DNA from: Deltaproteobacteria bacterium
GTDB lineage: Bacteria; Desulfobacterota; Deferrimicrobia; Deferrimicrobiales; Deferrimicrobiaceae
NCBI GenBank assembly: GCA_003105225.1
Contig: PQAK01000200.1
Span: forward strand, 1-21,618
Direction: 5' to 3'
Length of the DNA: 21,618 bases
Every line of letters starts with the position of its first letter. The stretch's first letter is position 1. Of the stretch, positions 1-8,398 are shown piece by piece. The position numbers and the translations under genes were made by a program. Below the pieces are notes generated by a model that made no database searches, had not been told where the DNA came from, and saw only the letters and a program-made list of their open reading frames with translations.

Positions 1-1292
1 ATCGCATACGGATCCCTCCCCCCGAGCCTGGCCGCGAACATCGCGTACGGGCCGGCTCCCGGGTCCGCGGAGATGGCGGCCAGCATCCCCGCCGCCTCGT
101 CCCGCCTCCCGGTTTCCAGGAGCGCCCTCGCCTTCCAGAAGCGATGACGGGCACGCTCCACGGAGGAGAATCCCGTCCGGGCTCCCTCCTCGAACAGGGC
201 AATCGCTTCCGCATACCGCTGCCTGCGATAGGTCCCGAACGCGTACCGGAAGATCGATTCCTGCCGGATCGCCTCGTCGCGGGCGGTCCGCAAGCGTCCG
301 AAAGCGTCCATCGCCGCCTCCGCGTCCCCCTCATCCTCCGCGATCCATGCCCCCAGGTACCTGGCGCGCTCCGCGGTGCCGGGGAGGGCGCCCCCTCCTT
401 CGGCGATCCCGGCCAACGCCGCCCGTGCCTCCTTCAGCCGCCCCGCCCTCCAGTCGACCCTTGCACGAAGGAAGGACACCTCGTTGCGGAACGCGGGGGG
501 GGCTTCGGCGGCGGCGCGGTCCAGCAGGGCCGTGGATCCCGCGGTGTCTCCGAGTTTCCGCAGCAGTTCCGCATCCCCCAGGAGGACCGCATAGTAGTCA
601 TCCGACGGGGGGAATTTCCGGAGCGCCTCGGCGTATACCGCCTTCGCCGCCTCGTTTTCCGCGGCGCGCGCCAATCCCTTGGCGAACTTTCCATGAAACG
701 CGATCGGCAGATTCCACTCCTCCCACTTTCCCTCCTCCCGCCAGCGGCGGAGCCGCTCCATGGAAAGGATCCCCGCTTCCTGGGCGGTGTGGGCCACGAA
801 GTTTTCCAGGTGGGCCTCGGCGGCCGCCGGCGTCGGGCCGTCCGCCTCGAGGAGGCGGGCGCGGACATACATCTCTTCCGCCTGGTAGCCGTTTCCGTGC
901 ACCTTTCCGCGGGAGGCCTCATGGTAGGCCCCTGCCGCCGGAAGATCGTTGTCGACGGCGGCGGCATAGGCGATCGCGTGCGCAAGGTACGGGATCAGCG
1001 GGGATCGCGGGAAGGTCCCCGCGAGGTTGTCCAGGACCGCAGCGGCCTCGTGGCGGCTCCCTTCCCGGGCCAGGCAAAGTCCCGTGAAGTACAGGATATA
1101 GTCGCCCAGGTCATAGGCCGGGGGCGGCACGCTCCCCAGCGCCGCCCTCGCCTCCGGGTACTTTTCCTCGGAAAGAAGCGACCACCCGTTGCGAAGGGCG
1201 GCATCGGGAGGGGGAAGGGATGCGCCCGGGGACAAGGAAGGCAACAGCAGCAACAGGCAACCGGCAACCGTATACCGCAAGGCTCTACTCAA
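1..1292 (-). CDS. slt: Soluble lytic murein transglycosylase, N-terminal part (cut by left edge)
   Basis: About 430 codons are visible, running off the left edge. The protein opens with a signal peptide (basic start, leucine-rich core around residues 8-20, then SPGAS), so it is exported to the periplasm. The rest is a helical, TPR-like superhelix with repeated A-L-x-x-G-R-x-x-E/D-A units. The last visible stretch (FWKARALLETGRRDEA, then PYAMFAARLGG) is typical of the U-shaped domain of Slt70-family enzymes, just before the lysozyme-like catalytic domain. That catalytic domain is outside the window, so activity cannot be checked here. The family cleaves glycan strands to 1,6-anhydro-MurNAc products. 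The start is a TTG at 1292 with GGAGG about 12 bases upstream. No ATG lies in frame ahead of it. The gene is divergent from the sugar gene run beginning at 1370. Confidence 0.8.
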   Translation of the reverse strand, partial: MSRALRYTVAGCLLLLLPSLSPGASLPPPDAALRNGWSLLSEEKYPEARAALGSVPPPAYDLGDYILYFTGLCLAREGSRHEAAAVLDNLAGTFPRSPLIPYLAHAIAYAAAVDNDLPAAGAYHEASRGKVHGNGYQAEEMYVRARLLEADGPTPAAAEAHLENFVAHTAQEAGILSMERLRRWREEGKWEEWNLPIAFHGKFAKGLARAAENEAAKAVYAEALRKFPPSDDYYAVLLGDAELLRKLGDTAGSTALLDRAAAEAPPAFRNEVSFLRARVDWRAGRLKEARAALAGIAEGGGALPGTAERARYLGAWIAEDEGDAEAAMDAFGRLRTARDEAIRQESIFRYAFGTYRRQRYAEAIALFEEGARTGFSSVERARHRFWKARALLETGRRDEAAGMLAAISADPGAGPYAMFAARLGGRDPYA

Positions 1293-1323
1293 TCGCGCCG
1301 ATGTCCTCCGCGAAGATACAATG

Positions 1324-1352
1324 ATAGTATCGCTGTTATGCCGCACCGTGAA
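1324..1352 (-). promoter_or_regulatory. Candidate sigma-70 promoter for slt
   Basis: On the minus strand, TTCACG (1347-1352) and TACTAT (1324-1329) are separated by 17 bases. The -10 box ends 31 bases before the TTG start at 1292. This lies in the 77-bp divergent gap with the plus-strand gene at 1370. The match is by eye, 4 of 6 bases at -35. Confidence 0.35.
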
Positions 1353-1369
1353 CAAGGAATGACCGCCTG

Positions 1370-2215
1370 ATGGAGATATCGCTGTCCACCCACCTCTTCG
1401 CATTCCAGGATATCGACGAATCCATCGCCTCCCTGTTCCCCCGTTTCGGATTCCCTTCCGCGGAGCTTTGGGCGATGCCTCCCCACTTCCCGTACGGCGA
1501 CACCGCCGAGGCCGACCGGATCGCCGGCGTGCTCGCCTCGAAGGGGGTGGGAGTCCCGAGCCTTCATGCCCCGCTGTATCCCGACGTACGCACGTACAAG
1601 AAGGACCGCTGGTATTCCCTCTCTTCGGAGAACGAACCGCACCGGAAGGCGTCGGTGGCCGCATCCGCGCAGGCCGCGAAGTGGCTCTCGCACCACGGCG
1701 GGGGAACGATGGTCCTGCACACGAACTTTCCCGCGGAGCAATGGTACCCCCACCGTTGGGCGTCGTTCCTTTCCTCCCTGAACGAGCTCCTCTCGGAGGT
1801 CCCGGACAATGTCCGCTTCGCCGTGGAGAACACCCCCCTCCCCTCCGGGCGGGTGGACGTCATCCTGGACGTCGTGGACCGGTACGCTCCCGCGCGCGTG
1901 GGTGTCTGCCTGGACCTGGGGCACGCCAACATCCAGGAAAACGTGCAGAACGCCATCCGGGCCTCCGGCCACCGGCTGATCCATGTCCACGCTTCCGACA
2001 ACCACGCCGCCAGGGATGACCACCTCGTGCCGGGACGCGGATCGATCGCATGGGAGAGGGCGTTCGCAGCGCTTCGGGACGTCGGCTTCGAGGGCGCCTT
2101 CACCGTCGAACTGCGGGACTACACCCGGGGAGAGGGCGCATGCTACGGGAGCCATGAAGAGATCCTCGCGGAGTGCCGCGCCGCGTTGGACCGGCTCCTT
2201 TACGGGTGCGGGTGA
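1370..2215 (+). CDS. Sugar phosphate isomerase/epimerase-like TIM-barrel protein
   Basis: 281 aa, the usual length for the xylose isomerase-like / AP endonuclease 2 family. Metal- and substrate-site landmarks appear in family order: SLHAPL (His about 66), VLHTNF (His about 117), VENTP (Glu about 153), LDLGHA (Asp and His about 182-185), IHVHASDN (His about 205-207), a DDHLVPGRGSIAW stretch (about 216-228) and VELRD (Glu about 247). It should be a cytoplasmic, divalent-metal enzyme acting on a sugar or sugar derivative. The exact substrate cannot be read from sequence. An AAGGA lies about 11 bases ahead of the ATG. It is the first gene of a tight run: the next gene starts 3 bases after its stop. 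Its position upstream of an AmgK/MurU-like pair suggests a linked sugar substrate, which is inference. An endonuclease IV role is unlikely given the neighbours, but it is the same fold. Confidence 0.8.
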   Translation: MEISLSTHLFAFQDIDESIASLFPRFGFPSAELWAMPPHFPYGDTAEADRIAGVLASKGVGVPSLHAPLYPDVRTYKKDRWYSLSSENEPHRKASVAASAQAAKWLSHHGGGTMVLHTNFPAEQWYPHRWASFLSSLNELLSEVPDNVRFAVENTPLPSGRVDVILDVVDRYAPARVGVCLDLGHANIQENVQNAIRASGHRLIHVHASDNHAARDDHLVPGRGSIAWERAFAALRDVGFEGAFTVELRDYTRGEGACYGSHEEILAECRAALDRLLYGCG

Positions 2216-2218
2216 GGG

Positions 2219-3304
2219 ATGCCCCCCCCGGTGGACGAACGGGAGATCCGGTCGGTCCTGGCAACGCTGCTCCGCGTCCCCGTGGGAATCGCCGGGATCG
2301 CCGAGCTGGCCGGCGACGCATCCACCCGGCGCTATTTCCGCATCCGAATGGCTCCGGGCTCTCCGCTGCCTTCGCTCGTGTTGATGCGCTATCCCGAGGA
2401 CATTCCCCCCGGGGGGGAGCTCCCGTTCCAGAACGTCCACCGGTATTTGCGCAAGGCCGGCATCCCGGTTCCGGAAATCTACCATGCCGTCCCGGAGTCC
2501 AAGCTCCTCTTCCTCGAGGACGCGGGGGATACCATGCTGGAGGATGCCGTCCGCGCTTCCGCGGGCGCGGAGGGCTGCCTGCCCCTTTACGAGCAGTGCG
2601 TAGAGACGCTGGTGCGTCTCCAATGGGACGGCACGAATGCGCTGGACGGAAACGCACTCCCCGCGCGGCTGGCGTTCGATGTCGGGAAGTTCGCCGAGGA
2701 GATCGACTTCTTTTTCGAGCACGCCGTCCGCGAATACGGCGGCATCCCGCTGTCGGAAACCGAGGAGCGGGCCATCGAGGACCGGTTCCTGCCGTTCCTG
2801 GAGGAGGTGGCGGGACTTCCGCGGGTCCTCTCCCACCGCGATTACCACAGCCGCAACGTCATGGTCCTCGAAGACCGGGGCGGCGGCCGGGGGAGGCTGC
2901 GGATCCTCGATTTCCAGGATGCCCGGATGGGGACGGTCTTCTACGACCTGGGCTCGCTGCTGCGCGACTCCTACGTGACGCTGCCGGATCGGGCGGTCGA
3001 GCACCTCTGCTACGTCTACCGGAACGCATCGCCCGCCGGGCTCAAGGCGGCATGGGGGGACCCGGGGGCGTTCGCCTGGCGCCTCGACGCCGCTTCCCTG
3101 CAGCGGAACGTGAAGGCGATCGGCACGTTCGGCAACCAGATCCGCAACCGGGGGAAGACATTCTACCGGCGGTTCATCCCGCCCACGGTCGCGCACCTTG
3201 AGGCCAATTTCGACAGGAATCCTCGAATGCGGCCCCTGTCGATGCGGCTGCGCCCGATTCTCTCGGCGCTCGCCTCCAAGGCCTCGGAGGAAGAATCGCG
3301 GTGA
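2219..3304 (+). CDS. amgK: AmgK-like anomeric sugar kinase (APH-fold phosphotransferase)
   Basis: 361 aa protein with the aminoglycoside phosphotransferase/choline kinase fold. It has the GDASTRRYFR opening seen in cell-wall AmgK proteins (about 32-41), a hinge-like FLEDAGD (about 98-104), a catalytic loop HRDYHSRN with Asp208 and Asn213, and the metal motif DFQDARMG with Asp231. A C-terminal RNVKAIGTFG segment is also shared with AmgK. AmgK of Pseudomonas phosphorylates the anomeric carbon of MurNAc (and GlcNAc) in cell-wall recycling. The gene overlaps the downstream nucleotidyltransferase by 4 bases (GTGA), which fits a kinase/uridylyltransferase pair. It is called from motifs and neighbourhood. 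The sugar could instead be another hexose, and an antibiotic-resistance role is unlikely in this context. Confidence 0.75.
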   Translation: MPPPVDEREIRSVLATLLRVPVGIAGIAELAGDASTRRYFRIRMAPGSPLPSLVLMRYPEDIPPGGELPFQNVHRYLRKAGIPVPEIYHAVPESKLLFLEDAGDTMLEDAVRASAGAEGCLPLYEQCVETLVRLQWDGTNALDGNALPARLAFDVGKFAEEIDFFFEHAVREYGGIPLSETEERAIEDRFLPFLEEVAGLPRVLSHRDYHSRNVMVLEDRGGGRGRLRILDFQDARMGTVFYDLGSLLRDSYVTLPDRAVEHLCYVYRNASPAGLKAAWGDPGAFAWRLDAASLQRNVKAIGTFGNQIRNRGKTFYRRFIPPTVAHLEANFDRNPRMRPLSMRLRPILSALASKASEEESR

Positions 3305-4251
3305 AGGGGATGATCCTGGCGGCGGGGCTCGGCACGCGATTGCGCCCCCTGTCCTACGAACTGCCGAAGCCGATCGTCCCGGTCCTCGGGCGTCCCTTGT
3401 GCTCCTACAACATCGAATTTCTCTTCCAGGCGGGGATCCGGGGATTCGTCATGAATCTCCACCGGCAGCCCAAGCTCATTCAGCAGCGGGTAAACGGCTG
3501 GGCGGGGAAGAAAATCGGCGTGGGATACACGGTCGAGCCGGAGATCCTCGGGACCGGCGGAGGGATCTGGAACGCCAGGGAGCGTCTCTCGGACGGCACC
3601 TTCGTCACCGCGAACTCGGACACCATCGTCCGGTTTCCCTTCGGGCAGGCTCTTTCTTTCCACCGGGAGAGGCGGGCGCTGGCGACGCTGGTCCTCTTCC
3701 ACGACCCGGAGAAACGGTACACGCCCGTCTGGACCGACGGCGAGGGGCGGATCACGGGCTTCGGCAGCGACGCCGGAAACGGCATCCGATCCGGCTTCTA
3801 CACGGGAGTCCAGATCCTCGAGCCGGATCTCCTGGGCAGGATCCCCCCCGGCAGGGCGTCCTGCATCATCCGCGAGACGTACGAACCGCTGCTCCGCGGC
3901 GGCGCGCCGATTTTCGGATTCCTCTCCTCCGGCTATTTCCGGGATTTCGGAACGCCCTCCGACTACCTCCGCGGAACGCTCGCGATCCTCGCCGAGACAT
4001 CGCGGGATACCGACCGTCCCCCGCCCTGCGCGGCGGAAGCCTCGATCACCCCTCCCGTCCATATCTCCGCGGGGGCGCGCATCGCACCCGGCGCAAGGAT
4101 CGGCCCCGGGGCGGTCCTCGAGGGGGATGCATCCGTCGGGGAAGGGGCCGCCGTCAGCCGCAGCATCCTCTGGCCGGGCGCGGCCCTTCCGGCGGGGCAG
4201 GAGGTGTCGGGGGCCATCCTCACTCCCCGCCGCCGCGTCGATATCCCCTGA
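3301..4251 (+). CDS. murU: MurU-like sugar-1-phosphate nucleotidyltransferase with beta-helix tail
   Basis: 316 aa. Residues 1-230 form a Rossmann-like nucleotidyltransferase: the signature MILAAGLGTRLRPLS (4-18), the lysine in LPKPIVPV (21-28), LGTGGGI (83-89), metal aspartate in NSDT (105-108), FYTGVQIL (166-173) and FRDFGTPSDYLRG (213-225). Residues about 248-316 are hexapeptide-like repeats (ISAGARIAPGARIGPGA and following) forming a short left-handed beta helix. As I recall, Pseudomonas MurU is only about 225 aa and lacks such a tail, so GDP-mannose or other NDP-sugar synthesis is a fair alternative. The partner AmgK-like kinase directly upstream, overlapping by 4 bases, favours a role in activating the sugar-1-phosphate it makes. 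Start is the GTG at 3301, coupled to the upstream stop. Confidence 0.68.
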   Translation: MKGMILAAGLGTRLRPLSYELPKPIVPVLGRPLCSYNIEFLFQAGIRGFVMNLHRQPKLIQQRVNGWAGKKIGVGYTVEPEILGTGGGIWNARERLSDGTFVTANSDTIVRFPFGQALSFHRERRALATLVLFHDPEKRYTPVWTDGEGRITGFGSDAGNGIRSGFYTGVQILEPDLLGRIPPGRASCIIRETYEPLLRGGAPIFGFLSSGYFRDFGTPSDYLRGTLAILAETSRDTDRPPPCAAEASITPPVHISAGARIAPGARIGPGAVLEGDASVGEGAAVSRSILWPGAALPAGQEVSGAILTPRRRVDIP

Positions 4252-4263
4252 AGAAGACCCCCC

Positions 4264-5442
4264 TTGCCCGGAGAAAAGAAGATCGGCCTGCAGGCCCTGA
4301 TATTTTCGCTGGTGGCCGCCGCCTTTTCCACCATCTATGTCACCCAGCCCGTTCTCCCGGTGCTGCGGGAGGAATTCGGCGTGAGCGCATCGACGGCCTC
4401 CCTCACGATCTCCGCGGTCATCATGGGAATCTCGCTGGCCAATCTCCCCTTCGGCATGCTCGTCGACCGGTACCCGATCCGTCCCATCATCCTCCTGGGG
4501 GGCTCGGTCATCGCGGCGTGCGGGCTGTTCTGCGCGGTCGCCGCGGACCTCCGCCTCCTGATCGCGGCGAGATTCGTGCAGGGCCTCTTCGTGCCGTCGC
4601 TCACCACGTGCCTGGTGGTGCACCTGGTGCGAAGCCTCCCCGCCGAGAGGCTGAACGTGGTGGCCGGCTCGTACGTGTCGGCGACGGTCGTGGGAGGGCT
4701 CGGGGGAAGGCTCCTGGGAGGATGGATCCATCCTCCCCTGCATTGGCGCTATGCCTTCGTGACCGCATCGGCGCTGCTGCTGGCGGCCACGCTGGCCGCC
4801 GCCTTCCGGCTGCCGAAAGACGAAGGACGCCGTGAGGCGCAGCAGGAAGCCGCGGGATTCGCTGCGCTGCTGCGCCGTCCCGACCTGCTGCGCGTATATT
4901 TCGTGGCCTTCGGCTCCTTTTTCGTATTCTCGTCCGTGTTCAACTACCTGCCCTTCTATCTGGCCGCGCCCCCGTTCCGCGCGTCTACGCAGGTCATCAC
5001 CCTGGCCTACCTTTCCTACCTGGTAGGCGCCTTCACCGGCCCCGCCGCGGGGAGATTGAGCAACCGGATCGGCAACGGCGCCACGATGGCGCTGGGTTCC
5101 GCGACGTTCGCGGTCGCCATCGCCGCGACCTTCATCCCCTCGCTGCCGGTGATCGCGGCAAGCCTGGCGGGAGTCTGCGCCGGCTTCTTCGCGATCCACT
5201 CCGCCGCCGCCGGCTCCCTGAACCTCAGGCTCTCCACCGGGAGGGGACGCGCCAACTCCTTGTACGTGCTGTTCTATTACATCGGCGGATCGATCGGCAT
5301 CACCGCGAGCGGGATCGCCTTCCACCTGGCGGGGTGGCATGGGGTGGGGGCCCTTGGAATCCTGGTGCTCGCCTTGCCCTTCGCGACGGGCGTGTTCGAG
5401 ATGCGGAGGGAGCAACACCCCCGCGGAAATATCGTAGACTGA
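4264..5442 (+). CDS. Major facilitator superfamily transporter
   Basis: 392 aa, hydrophobic along its length, consistent with about 12 membrane helices in the inner membrane. The loop between helices 2 and 3 has the MFS motif A variant GMLVDRYPIRP (about 64-74), and the first helix carries VTQPVLPVLREEFGVS, as in drug/sugar efflux-type MFS of the YnfM/arabinose-efflux group. The start is a TTG 12 bases after the nucleotidyltransferase stop with only a weak GAAGA ribosome site, so it is probably co-translated or co-transcribed with the sugar genes. Substrate is unknown. Its position invites a role in moving the cell-wall sugar, but it does not look like the longer AmpG muropeptide permease. 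Confidence 0.8.
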   Translation: MPGEKKIGLQALIFSLVAAAFSTIYVTQPVLPVLREEFGVSASTASLTISAVIMGISLANLPFGMLVDRYPIRPIILLGGSVIAACGLFCAVAADLRLLIAARFVQGLFVPSLTTCLVVHLVRSLPAERLNVVAGSYVSATVVGGLGGRLLGGWIHPPLHWRYAFVTASALLLAATLAAAFRLPKDEGRREAQQEAAGFAALLRRPDLLRVYFVAFGSFFVFSSVFNYLPFYLAAPPFRASTQVITLAYLSYLVGAFTGPAAGRLSNRIGNGATMALGSATFAVAIAATFIPSLPVIAASLAGVCAGFFAIHSAAAGSLNLRLSTGRGRANSLYVLFYYIGGSIGITASGIAFHLAGWHGVGALGILVLALPFATGVFEMRREQHPRGNIVD

Positions 5443-5496
5443 AATCCTGCGGGCCGGTCGCCTGCAACCGCGATCGGGCCGGGAGGGGGAGCCGGA

Positions 5497-6756
5497 ATGT
5501 CCTACGAAGAGCGATTCGATAAGATACAGGAACTGGGGCGGTCGCTGGCGCGCCACAAGGAAACGCTGGTCTTCCGCGCCATGAGAGACCTCCGGTTCAC
5601 GGTCAAGGACAGCGCCGCCGAAGTCGATGTGACGGTCGATCGCCTGAAGATGTTCGAGCAGGCGGCCGCCATGCTGAAAGGCCGGAGGCCGCTCGCCGGT
5701 TCCGGCTCCCGGGTATCGCTGATGCTCTCCTACAACGGAAGCTCGTGGCTCAACACCGCCATCACGTCGCTCTATATCGTGGGAAACCGGGTCAGCGTGA
5801 AATTCTCCTCCAAGGGCTCCGACGTCATGGCCCTCACCGAGGAGATGTACCGTCCGATCTTCGGCGACGACATCGCCTTTTACCGGGGAAGCGGCAAGAG
5901 CTTCATCGAGGCGTCGCTCCGGTCGCCCGAGGTGTCGGCGGTGGTCGTCTTCGGGTTCGACGAAAACCTCCTGCCGTATGAAGAAGCGTTCCGGAAGAGC
6001 GGGAAAAAGCTGGTCTTCGAAGGTCCCGGACAGGATCCGTTCATCGTCTTCCCCGACGCGGACCTCGATCTCGCACTGTCCGACCTCATGACGGCGAAAT
6101 TCATGTATTCCGGGCAGACCTGCACGGCGCCCAAGCGCATTTTCATCCACCGCTCCATCTACGAGGATTTCCTCGAGCGATTCGTGGAAAAGGTCCGCAA
6201 CCTGGTCGTGGGCGACCCGTCGGACAAGGCTGCGGACGTAACCCCCGTGGCCAGCGATCTCGCCGTGCGGAGGATCCGCCTGCAGCTCGAAGATGCAAGG
6301 AAGAAGGGCGCGCGGATCGTGGCCGGCGGAACGATCGAGGGAAACCTGGTCCACCCCACCGTGGTGAAGGACGCGACGGACGACATGCTCGGGATGCAGG
6401 AGGAAGTGTTCGGCCCCGCGGCGTTCACGACGAGCTTCGAGACGGAAGAGGAGGCGCTCCGGCGGGCGAAGGGAAACAAGTACGGCCTGCGCGCCGCGGT
6501 ATTCGGCGGGGATGCGGCAAGGCGGACCGCGGGAGCCCTGCGCGGGGAGGAGTACTGCCACCCCGTGGAAACCTACGCCTTCGGAAAATTCGGGACGGTG
6601 GCGCTCAACCAGACCCGGTCGGAATCCTGGAAGGGGGCGTTCGTGACCAAGGCGGTGGGCGGCTACGGCTACTCCGGTTGGATCTGGGAGACCGTGGCCG
6701 GCCGGTTCCGCATCAAGCAGGGGCCGAAGCTGCTGAGCGTCGAAACCTCCGCCTGA
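5497..6756 (+). CDS. Aldehyde dehydrogenase superfamily protein, short form
   Basis: 419 aa against the usual 470-500, the shortage being at the N terminus. The catalytic set is intact: nucleophile Cys209 in YSGQTCTAPKR, general base Glu175 in FEGPGQDPF (34 residues earlier, the standard spacing) and the cofactor-site glutamate about 303 in EEVFGP. The cofactor-binding lysine region is VKFSSKGSD (about 101-109). It should oxidise an aldehyde with NAD(P). The substrate is not evident. A strong GGGAGGGGGAG ribosome site precedes the ATG, and the gene follows the MFS gene by 54 bases with no visible terminator, so it may share the transcript. It converges on the minus-strand gene ending at 6791 across 34 bp. 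Confidence 0.85.
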   Translation: MSYEERFDKIQELGRSLARHKETLVFRAMRDLRFTVKDSAAEVDVTVDRLKMFEQAAAMLKGRRPLAGSGSRVSLMLSYNGSSWLNTAITSLYIVGNRVSVKFSSKGSDVMALTEEMYRPIFGDDIAFYRGSGKSFIEASLRSPEVSAVVVFGFDENLLPYEEAFRKSGKKLVFEGPGQDPFIVFPDADLDLALSDLMTAKFMYSGQTCTAPKRIFIHRSIYEDFLERFVEKVRNLVVGDPSDKAADVTPVASDLAVRRIRLQLEDARKKGARIVAGGTIEGNLVHPTVVKDATDDMLGMQEEVFGPAAFTTSFETEEEALRRAKGNKYGLRAAVFGGDAARRTAGALRGEEYCHPVETYAFGKFGTVALNQTRSESWKGAFVTKAVGGYGYSGWIWETVAGRFRIKQGPKLLSVETSA

Positions 6757-6790
6757 CCGGTACGCGCCCGCAAACCGGGGACCGGAGCGC

Positions 6791-8398
6791 TCACAGCCCC
6801 CGGGCCCGCGGCATGTCATCCGCCGCTCCGGCGGCGCAGGACGGGTCCCCGGGAAGGCAGACCGCCCCCCTCGCACCTTTCGCGTACAGCAGCAGGGCGC
6901 TCCCGTAAGGGGCCGCGAACGCCGCCCGGCGATCGAATTCCACGGAAAGCCCCTTGAGCGTCTGCTCCGCGATCGCGAATAGATCCGGCCGGGCGGCCTC
7001 CCGGGAATACCGCATGAGGGCGCACGCCATCCGGGCGTTCGGTGCGAACGGCACCAGCGGAAGGGCGAGGGCGCCATGGTCGCTCTCCCGGGGGCGCCGG
7101 TCGAGGAAACCGTATAACCCGGCGGAGTAGAAATGGCGCACCGACCAGTCCAGGATCTCCCCCGCCCATGCCAGGTGCCGCGCCTCCCCGCCCTCCTGCC
7201 AGAGATCCAGGTACGCCGTGGCGGCGGAGACGTTATCCGCAAGGTGGCCGGCTTCCGCCCGGAACTCCTCCCGGAACCGGATCTGGCCCAGCTCATCCGA
7301 CCATAAGCGGGAACGCAGATCCTCCCCCAGCCGGACCGCGCGGGCCAGCAGCGATTCTCCCTCCGCCGCGGGATTCCCGGTCCCGGCGCCGAATGCCCGG
7401 TGGGCAGCCGCCAGGGCCGAAACCGCGCGGCCGTTGTACTCGGAAATCACCGTCCGATCGACCGCCGGAGGGAGCCGTTTCGACCGCCCTTCCGCATCCA
7501 GGAGAAAATATTCCTCGTCGGCGTCCTGGCTGGAGAAAAAGGCTCCGGTTTCGGGATCGGCCAGCCGGGAGAAAAGGAACCTCAGGATCTTTTCGGCGAT
7601 CCGCGCGGGGAATTCCTCGCCGGTCATTTCATGCGCGGAAGCGTACAGCATCAACATCTCCGCATTGTCGGCCAGCAGCTTCTCGTAATGGGGCGCGGTC
7701 CAGTCCCGCCGCGTGGCGTAGCGGAAGAATCCTCCTTCCACGGAGTCGAACACCGCCGATGTCCCCATGGCGCGCAGGACCTTGAGCAGGGTGTCCCCCA
7801 TTTCCCGGTTCGCCTCCAGGATCCAGGCATCCTGCAGGAAAGCCAGGAGGTCGACCATCAGGAACTTCGGCTCCCGGAAAAAGCCGGGGTAGAGAGGGTC
7901 GTAGTTCGCCAGGACCGCATGCTTGACGAGCGGCAGGTCCTCCGGTCGGGGACCGGCGGGCGGCTCCCCCGCTTCCTGCGCCGCGGATCCGACGGCCTGC
8001 GCCGCCGCATCCTTCAGGTACCGTTCGATCCTGGGACGATCGCTTTCGTAGAAGCGGGCGCACTTGCTCAAGACCTCGTACAGGGAGTCGGGAGGCAGGT
8101 AGGTCGCTCCCGTGAGCAGCTGCCCGTCCGGAAGCAGCACCGCCGTGGTGGGCCATCCCCCCTGGTTGTACCGGTCGTTGATGTCGGGACGCCGGTCGGT
8201 GTCCACGCGGATGGGAATGAACGACTCGTTCAGCAGGTGAACGACCCGCGGATCGGACAGCGACGTCCGGTCCAGCACGTGGCACCAGTGGCACCACGTG
8301 GCCGAGATGTCGAGGAAAACGAGCTTCCCCTCGGCTTCCGCACGGGAGAAGGCGGCGGCGTCCCATTCGTTCCATCGCACCTTCGCATCGCCTTCCAC
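6791..8398 (-). CDS. DUF255 thioredoxin-domain protein (YyaL/SSP20 family)
   Basis: 535 aa. An N-terminal thioredoxin-like domain carries WCHWCH (Cys36 and Cys39) after KLVFLDISAT, followed by the cis-Pro-type segment NQGGWPTTAVLL. The remaining 400 residues are helical and resemble the alpha/alpha barrel of the YyaL/spermatogenesis-associated protein 20 family (EPKFLMVDLLAFLQDAW, SSQDADEEYFLLDAEG, ISEYNGRAVSALA). Full-size relatives are about 600-700 aa and begin with an NRL...SPYLLQHA...NPVDW block; this protein starts just after where that block would be. No signal peptide is seen, so it is probably cytoplasmic. Biochemical role is unknown for the family. GTG start with a strong GGAGGGAGGG about 10 bases upstream. 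It lies downstream of uppP on the same strand across a 296-bp gap. Confidence 0.82.
   Translation of the reverse strand: MEGDAKVRWNEWDAAAFSRAEAEGKLVFLDISATWCHWCHVLDRTSLSDPRVVHLLNESFIPIRVDTDRRPDINDRYNQGGWPTTAVLLPDGQLLTGATYLPPDSLYEVLSKCARFYESDRPRIERYLKDAAAQAVGSAAQEAGEPPAGPRPEDLPLVKHAVLANYDPLYPGFFREPKFLMVDLLAFLQDAWILEANREMGDTLLKVLRAMGTSAVFDSVEGGFFRYATRRDWTAPHYEKLLADNAEMLMLYASAHEMTGEEFPARIAEKILRFLFSRLADPETGAFFSSQDADEEYFLLDAEGRSKRLPPAVDRTVISEYNGRAVSALAAAHRAFGAGTGNPAAEGESLLARAVRLGEDLRSRLWSDELGQIRFREEFRAEAGHLADNVSAATAYLDLWQEGGEARHLAWAGEILDWSVRHFYSAGLYGFLDRRPRESDHGALALPLVPFAPNARMACALMRYSREAARPDLFAIAEQTLKGLSVEFDRRAAFAAPYGSALLLYAKGARGAVCLPGDPSCAAGAADDMPRARGL

Noticed and set aside
1289..3196. A 635-codon minus-strand frame opposite the isomerase and kinase genes
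   Set aside because: No recognisable domain; the plus strand carries well-defined motifs and tight gene spacing.
2219..3304. Aminoglycoside resistance phosphotransferase
   Set aside because: The fold is shared, but the N-terminal GDASTRRYFR block, the C-terminal segment and the coupled nucleotidyltransferase fit a cell-wall sugar kinase better.
3163..7296. A very long open frame on the minus strand (over 1300 codons) opposite the kinase, nucleotidyltransferase, MFS and aldehyde dehydrogenase genes
   Set aside because: It is an artefact of high GC. Its translation is low-complexity, rich in R, G and P, without domains, while the opposite strand encodes clear families.
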